Of a stretch of 19,283 nt of DNA, positions 14,369-19,283 are shown one piece after another. The stretch's first letter is position 1. Each line of letters opens with the position of its first letter. The notes under the pieces were generated by a model. That model was not told the DNA's origin and did no database searches. It was given only the letters and a program-made list of their open reading frames with translations. Source of the DNA: an uncultured Pseudomonadota bacterium (GTDB lineage Bacteria; Pseudomonadota; Alphaproteobacteria; Rs-D84); assembly GCA_900313285.1 (NCBI GenBank), contig OMQP01000009.1, positions 5,392 through 24,674 of the forward strand, written 5' to 3'. Both the position numbers and the translations under genes were made by a program.

Positions 14369-15469
14369 ATGCAAAAATATTTAAACAAGATTTTGTGCGG
14401 CGATTGTATCGAAATCATGCGCAAGATTCCGGATGCATCTGTGGATGCAGTGTTTGCTGATTCTCCATATAATTTACAGCTGGGTGAAAAGACACTTTAC
14501 AGACCCGAAGATCAAACCGCTGCACGCGCTGTACGCGACAGTTGGGACGCGTTTGAATCAAATGCACAATATGATGAATTTACACGTCAATGGATGAAAG
14601 AATGTAAACGTATATTAAAACCAGATGGCGCAATGTGGGTTATTGGTTCCTATCATAACATATTCCGTGTTGGTTCTATATTGCAGGATATGGGTTTTTG
14701 GATTTTGAATGATATAGTTTGGGTAAAAACGAATCCTATGCCTAATTTCCGTGGAACACGTTTTACTAATGCCCATGAAACTTTGATTTGGGCAACACCA
14801 ACAAAAACCGGTAAATACACATTTAATTATGAAACCATGAAAAAGTTAAATGGCGGAAAACAAATGCGTTCCGATTGGGATATAAATATATGTCTGGGTG
14901 AAGAACGCATAAAAGATGAAAGTGGAAAAAGTTTACATAATACACAAAAACCATTGGATTTGTTGCGCCGTGTTATTCTGGCTTCTACTAAACCAGGCGA
15001 CGTTATATTGGATCCATTTGTGGGTTCTGGAACAACTGCCGCTGCTGCAAAAGAACTGGGGCGTCAATTCATTGGCATTGACCGTGAAGAAACATATGTC
15101 AATGCAGCGCGTAAACGCGTTGATATGGTACAACCAATCGATTTATCAGACATCGAAGTCACAAAACCAAAACGTGATGCTATCAAAGTTGCATTCCGTG
15201 AATTAATTGACAGCGGATTACTTTATGTTGGACAAACATTGGTTGGTCCACGCGGTGACCGTGTTATGATAACGAAGGATGGCCAGTTAATGCATACTCT
15301 TTACGGTAAAGCATCTATACACGTTATGGCTGCACGTATTCAACACAGTGTCAGTTTTAATGGTTGGGATTATTGGTCTGCTGAAAAACAAGATGGTTCG
15401 TTGGTCGCAATTGATGATTTGCGTAAATATGTACGCGATATAAAACAAAATATGAAACAGGCCGCATAA
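14369..15469 (+). CDS. ccrM: CcrM-type DNA adenine-N6 methyltransferase (GANTC)
   Basis: A 366-residue beta-class N6-adenine methyltransferase, predicted to methylate GANTC. The catalytic motif is DSPYN at 31-35, close to the N-terminus, and the S-adenosylmethionine motif DPFVGSGTT lies late, at 215-223, which is the beta-class order. The middle matches alphaproteobacterial CcrM closely: GSYHNIFRVG, WILNDIVWVKTNPMPNF, GTRFTNAHETLIWA, RSDWDI and NTQKP. The C-terminal extension from about 265, with NGWDYW at 331-336, is the DNA-binding part that separates CcrM from shorter restriction-type HinfI-like enzymes. In Caulobacter CcrM acts as a cell-cycle-timed orphan methylase; no restriction partner is nearby here, which agrees. 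The motif is DSPY rather than the usual DPPY. Confidence 0.96.
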   Translation: MQKYLNKILCGDCIEIMRKIPDASVDAVFADSPYNLQLGEKTLYRPEDQTAARAVRDSWDAFESNAQYDEFTRQWMKECKRILKPDGAMWVIGSYHNIFRVGSILQDMGFWILNDIVWVKTNPMPNFRGTRFTNAHETLIWATPTKTGKYTFNYETMKKLNGGKQMRSDWDINICLGEERIKDESGKSLHNTQKPLDLLRRVILASTKPGDVILDPFVGSGTTAAAAKELGRQFIGIDREETYVNAARKRVDMVQPIDLSDIEVTKPKRDAIKVAFRELIDSGLLYVGQTLVGPRGDRVMITKDGQLMHTLYGKASIHVMAARIQHSVSFNGWDYWSAEKQDGSLVAIDDLRKYVRDIKQNMKQAA

Positions 15470-15491
15470 CAATAATAAAAAAAATATATAA

Positions 15492-15519
15492 AAAAAGAAC
15501 GCCAATCGGCGTTCTTTTT
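15492..15519. terminator. Bidirectional terminator between ccrM and the converging gene
   Basis: Stem AAAAAGAACGCC (15492-15503), loop AATC, stem GGCGTTCTTTTT (15508-15519). A strong hairpin with T-runs on both strands, located between the ccrM stop (15469) and the minus-strand stop at 15537. Confidence 0.9.
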
Positions 15520-15536
15520 AATTCATCCATCTGTAT

Positions 15537-17660
15537 TTATTTGATTCCATGTGATGTTGCCACAGTTTCATTTATCATACAGACACTGCCTGAAACTTTA
15601 CATGCAGATGGTATCAAAGTATATTTACCTTTTGCATCTTTCAGGTTTATTTGAACCTTTGGACATTCGCTTAATTTGTTGTTGAATTGACCACATGCCT
15701 GTTCCCAAGATGCTCTGTCAACAACAGCGGATGTTGGTGAAACTGTATCAGGTAAATGCAAATTCCATTTTACATAGAAATCTTTCAAAGAATCTATGGT
15801 ATGAGATTTACCCAACGCAACAGTATTCAAACCGTCACCAACCTTACATGTAATATTGCTTTTTTCAACGAATGCTGTAATTGCAGTTGCCAAACCACCA
15901 GCCGCAGCACCGGTTGCAACACCAATACCAACACCTTTACCAATTTCGGCACCCTTGTTTGGTTCTTTTGCCATACCTGCCTGGGCCAATACTTTTTTAT
16001 CAATAGCAGGTGTTAATTCGCCTAACAAAGATTCCAAACGGCTAATATCTCTTTGTGTCTTGTCTGCAGATACACATTTACCATCATGTTCACACAAGAT
16101 GTTATTTTTCAAAGCCAAACCTGCTTGCAAAGGCAAGAAAGAACATTTATTTACAATTTCTGTTATTTCACCAGGACAATCCTGCGTTGCATTACATATT
16201 ACTGTATTACCTGCTGATGTCACATATGAAATGCGCGCTTTATCTATAACATCCCCTGTTCTCGTTTCCAAAGCAGACCAGTGAATTTTACAATATTCCA
16301 AAGCATCTTTATACAAATTCAATTTAGAATACAAACCATGTATTGCACGACATTGTTTTGGTGACATTGTGGACCATTTTTTACCAGGTTGAAACAATGG
16401 TTTTGTTTTTTCTGCATCAATTTCTGCCAATGGGTTACCGTTGGCATCTTCTTTTAATTCTACATCTTCATACAAATATGTATTCAAAACTAAATCTTTA
16501 TGAGCTACATCTTCGATATATTTACCCAAGTTTGCACGATATTCGTCATTATCGCATGCATCATCATAGATGCTGTCTTCTTCGTGCGCTTCATCATAGG
16601 CAGCTTTCTTTTTGTTATATGCACCCGCACCTGCAGCAGCACCAATCGCACCACCAAGTACAGCACCACCAGGAACAGCGATAACTGCCGCTGTCTTTGT
16701 ATCGTTCAACAATGAATTGAAATCAAACAATTCTTTGCTGCATGTGAATGTTGAACCTGCTTTTTCCCAAACTTCTGCTGGTTCATCATTACCAACCGCA
16801 CCAAACAACCAACTGTTTGTAATCAGTTTATCTTTGTTATATGCAGCAACACGAATCAAACATTCGGCCTTGCTTGCATCCCAACGGGCATAATGTCCAC
16901 GATTTCCATCGTATCCAACAGTATTAACCGCGACACCCTGAGGATTATCTTTGGATAATGTTCCGTTATTTGCAGCATTATATGCACCGACTTTGTTACT
17001 ATATTCGGTATTAACAGCATTCATATCAGACACAGCAGAGAACGAAGAACCATATGTATTACGATCCAATAATAAACATGTGTTTTCTGCCTGATTTGGG
17101 GTCAGACCTGTCTTACGTAAAACAAAGTTATAATATTCTGGTTGAACAATTCTTGAATTGAAATCAAGCCAAACATCTGTACTCTGTGAATATACATTAC
17201 GGCAATCTGCACGAACAGAAGATATACATTTATCAACATATGCCTGACATAATTTCATGCCACCCATAATAGAATTGCGAACATCTTCGTTGAACAAATC
17301 GTTTAATCCACCCTGAAGTGCACCAGTATTTATACATTGTAAAATATCATCCATACACATTGTAACAGTGTAATCAGAATTTTTTACACCACCATCTGGA
17401 CAACCTGTTGATGGTGTTGGCGTTGGCGTTGGTGTCGGTGTTGGTATGACAGCAGTGTTTACTTCAGCCGGTTGATTTATGGTTGTCACCGCATTATTGC
17501 CAATTGTTGTTAAACCAACAACAGGCATCGTCGGCATACGTGCAGATGTTCCCGCAGCCATCATTCCAGCGCGTCCATTTTCTGCAGCGTCCGCGCCACA
17601 ACAGGCCACAATCACAGCCATACTAACAACTGATTTTCCAAGTAAATTAAACATTTTCAT
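15537..17660 (-). CDS. Exported cysteine-rich protein with Pro-Thr linker and Gly-zipper segments
   Basis: A 707-residue exported protein, distantly related to the other cysteine-rich proteins here. The first 26 residues are a signal peptide. IVAC at 17-20 also fits a lipobox, so it may be a lipoprotein; otherwise cleavage follows GADA. A (PT)n linker at 73-83 comes before the first mature cysteine. Family-like elements are C-x6-C at 102-109 (CMDDILQC), then CQAYVDKC and VWLDF. Two hydrophobic Gly/Ala zipper stretches stand at about 325-346 (GGAVLGGAIGAAAGAGA) and 573-598 (GKGVGIGVATGAAAGG); the first is followed by an acidic patch. About 22 mature cysteines. The start at 17660 follows GGGGGAAAATC. 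It lacks both the CMDQFC signature and the CHVC/CEDI tail, so the relation is tentative. Function unknown. Confidence 0.8.
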   Translation of the reverse strand: MKMFNLLGKSVVSMAVIVACCGADAAENGRAGMMAAGTSARMPTMPVVGLTTIGNNAVTTINQPAEVNTAVIPTPTPTPTPTPSTGCPDGGVKNSDYTVTMCMDDILQCINTGALQGGLNDLFNEDVRNSIMGGMKLCQAYVDKCISSVRADCRNVYSQSTDVWLDFNSRIVQPEYYNFVLRKTGLTPNQAENTCLLLDRNTYGSSFSAVSDMNAVNTEYSNKVGAYNAANNGTLSKDNPQGVAVNTVGYDGNRGHYARWDASKAECLIRVAAYNKDKLITNSWLFGAVGNDEPAEVWEKAGSTFTCSKELFDFNSLLNDTKTAAVIAVPGGAVLGGAIGAAAGAGAYNKKKAAYDEAHEEDSIYDDACDNDEYRANLGKYIEDVAHKDLVLNTYLYEDVELKEDANGNPLAEIDAEKTKPLFQPGKKWSTMSPKQCRAIHGLYSKLNLYKDALEYCKIHWSALETRTGDVIDKARISYVTSAGNTVICNATQDCPGEITEIVNKCSFLPLQAGLALKNNILCEHDGKCVSADKTQRDISRLESLLGELTPAIDKKVLAQAGMAKEPNKGAEIGKGVGIGVATGAAAGGLATAITAFVEKSNITCKVGDGLNTVALGKSHTIDSLKDFYVKWNLHLPDTVSPTSAVVDRASWEQACGQFNNKLSECPKVQINLKDAKGKYTLIPSACKVSGSVCMINETVATSHGIK
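17412..17444 (-). repeat. Hexanucleotide repeat encoding a Pro-Thr linker
   Basis: Five imperfect CCN-ACN units plus one Pro codon encode PTPTPTPTPTP at residues 73-83 of the exported protein at 15537-17660. Codons vary between CCA/CCG and ACA/ACG, so the tract is unlikely to be a simple slippage switch. A change by whole units would keep the frame. Confidence 0.75.
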
Positions 17661-17687
17661 GATTTTCCCCCAAATTCTTTTGATATT

Positions 17688-17696
17688 ATTATATCA
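17688..17696 (-). promoter_or_regulatory. Extended -10 promoter for the exported cysteine-rich gene
   Basis: The minus strand reads TGATATAAT (TATAAT at 17688-17693). The hexamer 17 bases upstream is TTTTTT. Transcription should start about 17681, leaving a leader of about 20 bases with GGGGGA before the ATG. Confidence 0.5.
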
Positions 17697-17762
17697 TACA
17701 AACACCCTTAAAAAAAGTTTTTTTTAGAAAATATATTTAATGAATATTATTTTTATTTAATA

Positions 17763-17790
17763 TTGACAAATCTTTTATATTGTCTATAAT
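17763..17790 (+). promoter_or_regulatory. Consensus promoter abutting the ATG of the membrane-protein gene
   Basis: TTGACA (17763-17768) and TATAAT (17785-17790) both match the sigma-70 consensus exactly, spaced by 16 bases. Only six bases separate the -10 from the ATG at 17797, so transcription would begin at or next to the start codon (leaderless mRNA). Confidence 0.7.
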
Positions 17791-17796
17791 ATAAAC

Positions 17797-18753
17797 ATGA
17801 AAAAAATATTGGATTTTTTAAAAACGAACATGTTAATTGTCAAATGGACAATTGGCTATTTTTTCGTACTTTGGTTCATATTAAAATTCATATTTAATTT
17901 TGACATGTTCAGTGCACATTATTGGTGGAAATTTTTTCATGCTACATTACATGGTTTTGGCGGTCTGGTATTTGGTGCATTGGTTTATGCCGCCCTGCCC
18001 ATTTATATAGCAACTGTTTTAACCATATATCGCAAGAAAGAACCTATTATTCAAATTCCATTATTGAATAAAATTTCCGATTTCATCGTTTCATTGTTTC
18101 CTAAAAAGGCAGAACCAATCATTGAAAAAGAAGAACAAGAAGAAAAAATCGAAGAAAAACCGACAAATGAATATCCAGATGATTTGCCATCTGAATTACG
18201 TGTTCCGTTTATGCGCGCAAAAAATCACATGTCTTTAAATGGTGCCATTTCTGTATATAATAAACAAAAAACATCTGTTCAGCAACCACAAACGCCAGAA
18301 CAAATAATGAGTGAATCAAATAATAATATTCCATTACCGACTGATTTTGATATATCAGACACATTGGAAACAAACAACAACGATTTTATTCCTACATTCA
18401 CAGATATAAATTTTGACGAACCAGTTGTTGAAAAATTAGAAAACAATACAACAAAATATTTTGAATCTAAAAATATAGAATACGAAACATATAAAAATTT
18501 TGTAGCAACCGAAAAATATTTAATATACGAACATAATGACGGTGATTTTTGGATAATGGATGAAGATTCTTGGTTTGCTGCCGGGAAACAAATGGACAAT
18601 CCAACACACGAATTGATTGATATTGCAAAACAAAATGGCTTGATTCCTGTTCTGTATTTACAATCACAAAACATCATGGACATTGAATCAGCCACCGAAC
18701 AATTTGAAAATGACGGCATCCGCGTGATTAAAAGTTTGGAAGAATTGAATTAA
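17797..18753 (+). CDS. Unrecognised two-helix membrane protein with acidic cytoplasmic part
   Basis: A 318-residue protein of no family I recognise. Two hydrophobic helices lie at about 12-34 and 52-78, joined by a short Trp/His-rich loop (SAHYWWKFFHATLHGFGG). Positive charges follow the second helix (IYRKKEP), which suggests that both ends are cytoplasmic. Residues 105-225 are low-complexity, rich in Glu, Lys, Asn and Pro, probably disordered. From about 230 to the end the sequence looks folded, with aromatic and acidic residues (EKYLIYEHNDGDFWIMDEDSWF), GKQMDNPTHELIDIAKQNG, PVLYLQSQNI and a closing GIRVIKSLEEL, an alternating beta/alpha pattern. The start has no ribosome-binding site and the promoter touches it. 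Its stop codon overlaps that of the converging gene by four bases. Function unknown. Confidence 0.82.
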   Translation: MKKILDFLKTNMLIVKWTIGYFFVLWFILKFIFNFDMFSAHYWWKFFHATLHGFGGLVFGALVYAALPIYIATVLTIYRKKEPIIQIPLLNKISDFIVSLFPKKAEPIIEKEEQEEKIEEKPTNEYPDDLPSELRVPFMRAKNHMSLNGAISVYNKQKTSVQQPQTPEQIMSESNNNIPLPTDFDISDTLETNNNDFIPTFTDINFDEPVVEKLENNTTKYFESKNIEYETYKNFVATEKYLIYEHNDGDFWIMDEDSWFAAGKQMDNPTHELIDIAKQNGLIPVLYLQSQNIMDIESATEQFENDGIRVIKSLEELN

Positions 18754-19283
18754 AATTGAATTTCGTTGCAACGTTCGTCAACAAAATCTTCAGTTTCCCA
18801 TTTTTTACATGTTCTGTCTGTGAACAAATGCCAGGCAGTTTTTTTACACTGACGTTTTGAAACACATTTTTTACAAATACCCGTATCATTATCAAAATCA
18901 GTTGTTATTTTCTCTTGATAATTCCATTCATTTGCAAAATATTCCCCATGGGTTTCAGTAACATTTGATTGCTGTTTAGCAATAGCATCGGCATTATCCA
19001 TATTTTCTTTTGCGGATACTGCACCATCTATTGCAGCTGCAGCAACTCCAACAGACGCAGCAGTTAAACCAGCAACTGCGACAGCTGCGGCAGTAGATGC
19101 TGACACACCACCCAACACCGTTGTCACCGAACCAACAATTCCAGCCGTTGATAAACTTATAGACCCTGCAGCCATAGCGGCTTCCCCTAAGCCCCATCCT
19201 ATGCTTGCCAACGCACCGGCCGTACCACCAGTAAACACACAAGCAACAACAATTGCTGCAACAACTATTATACCGATAACTAT
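18750..19283 (-). CDS. C-terminal part of a cysteine-rich family-like protein (partial)
   Basis: The last 177 residues of a larger protein; the frame stays open to the right edge, and the GTG at 19238 is an internal codon, not a likely start. From the edge it begins with a hydrophobic run (IVIGIIVVAAIVVACVF). A long Gly/Ala/Val-rich stretch of zipper type follows (GGTAGALASIGWGLGEAAMA and AAAVAVAGLTAASVGVAAAA). The end is a cysteine-rich tail: GICKKC, CVSKRQC, DRTCKKW, and a final RCNEIQF. The spacing and the closing C-x-(D/E)-I-x pattern match the tails of the two operon proteins (ending CEDIQM and CEDINM). It is therefore probably a fifth family member, or at least shares that C-terminal domain. 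No terminator separates it from the gene ending at 18753. Confidence 0.75.
   Translation of the reverse strand: MVIGIIVVAAIVVACVFTGGTAGALASIGWGLGEAAMAAGSISLSTAGIVGSVTTVLGGVSASTAAAVAVAGLTAASVGVAAAAIDGAVSAKENMDNADAIAKQQSNVTETHGEYFANEWNYQEKITTDFDNDTGICKKCVSKRQCKKTAWHLFTDRTCKKWETEDFVDERCNEIQF

Noticed and set aside
14369..15469. A restriction-modification system around the methyltransferase
   Set aside because: No endonuclease gene is adjacent, and the C-terminal extension marks it as an orphan CcrM.
17743..17764. Inverted repeat AATATTA / TAATATT between the divergent genes at 17660 and 17797
   Set aside because: The arms are pure A and T in a very AT-rich spacer, so the match is likely by chance, although it does touch the -35 at 17763.
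1..19283. CRISPR array, tRNA, rRNA, insertion sequence or prophage
   Set aside because: No regularly spaced repeats, cloverleaf-like sequences, transposase or phage proteins were seen on either strand.

Overview
The window is AT-rich bacterial chromosome with a housekeeping core that points to an alphaproteobacterium. The clearest marker is a full-length CcrM-type GANTC adenine methyltransferase with its C-terminal extension. An alphaproteobacterium-like IF-1, ClpP, ClpX and NrdR agree with this. The AT bias and the many secreted proteins of unknown function would fit an uncultured, possibly host-associated lineage, but that placement is inference.

Layout. Positions 1-223 hold the start of a secreted, probably outer-membrane protein that runs off the left edge, and 300-650 a YgiW/YdeI-type periplasmic OB-fold protein. 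Positions 772-5348 form a two-gene minus-strand operon for two very large secreted cysteine-rich proteins. A divergent control region (5349-5474) separates it from infA. Positions 5830-8139 hold a third, diverged member of the cysteine-rich family on the plus strand. A minus-strand housekeeping block follows, transcribed nrdR, slt, rnhB, pgk, then clpP and clpX (14184 down to 8193). ccrM is divergent from nrdR. Positions 15537-17660 hold a fourth cysteine-rich exported protein, 17797-18753 an unrecognised two-helix membrane protein with a near-consensus promoter touching its ATG, and 18750-19283 the C-terminal end of a fifth family-like protein that runs off the right edge.

The outstanding content is the cysteine-rich family. 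Three members share an N-terminal signature CX3YX2CMDQFCX9CXCS. The two operon members keep 36 cysteines in the same order. Internal modules of the form C-x6-C-x6-C-G-x5-C recur. Two members and the right-edge fragment share a five-cysteine C-terminal tail, and three carry glycine/alanine-rich, zipper-like hydrophobic stretches. I recognise no described family for them. They look like disulfide-stabilised, helix-rich envelope proteins expanded in this lineage.

Regulation is unusually readable. Most promoters have an extended -10 (TGnTATAAT-like), and three minus-strand secreted-protein genes share the exact 9-mer TGATATAAT. Intrinsic terminators close most units. Several starts sit so close to their -10 that the mRNA should be leaderless or nearly so. 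No tRNA, rRNA, CRISPR array, insertion sequence or prophage gene was seen, and no stretch over 300 bases lacks a gene.
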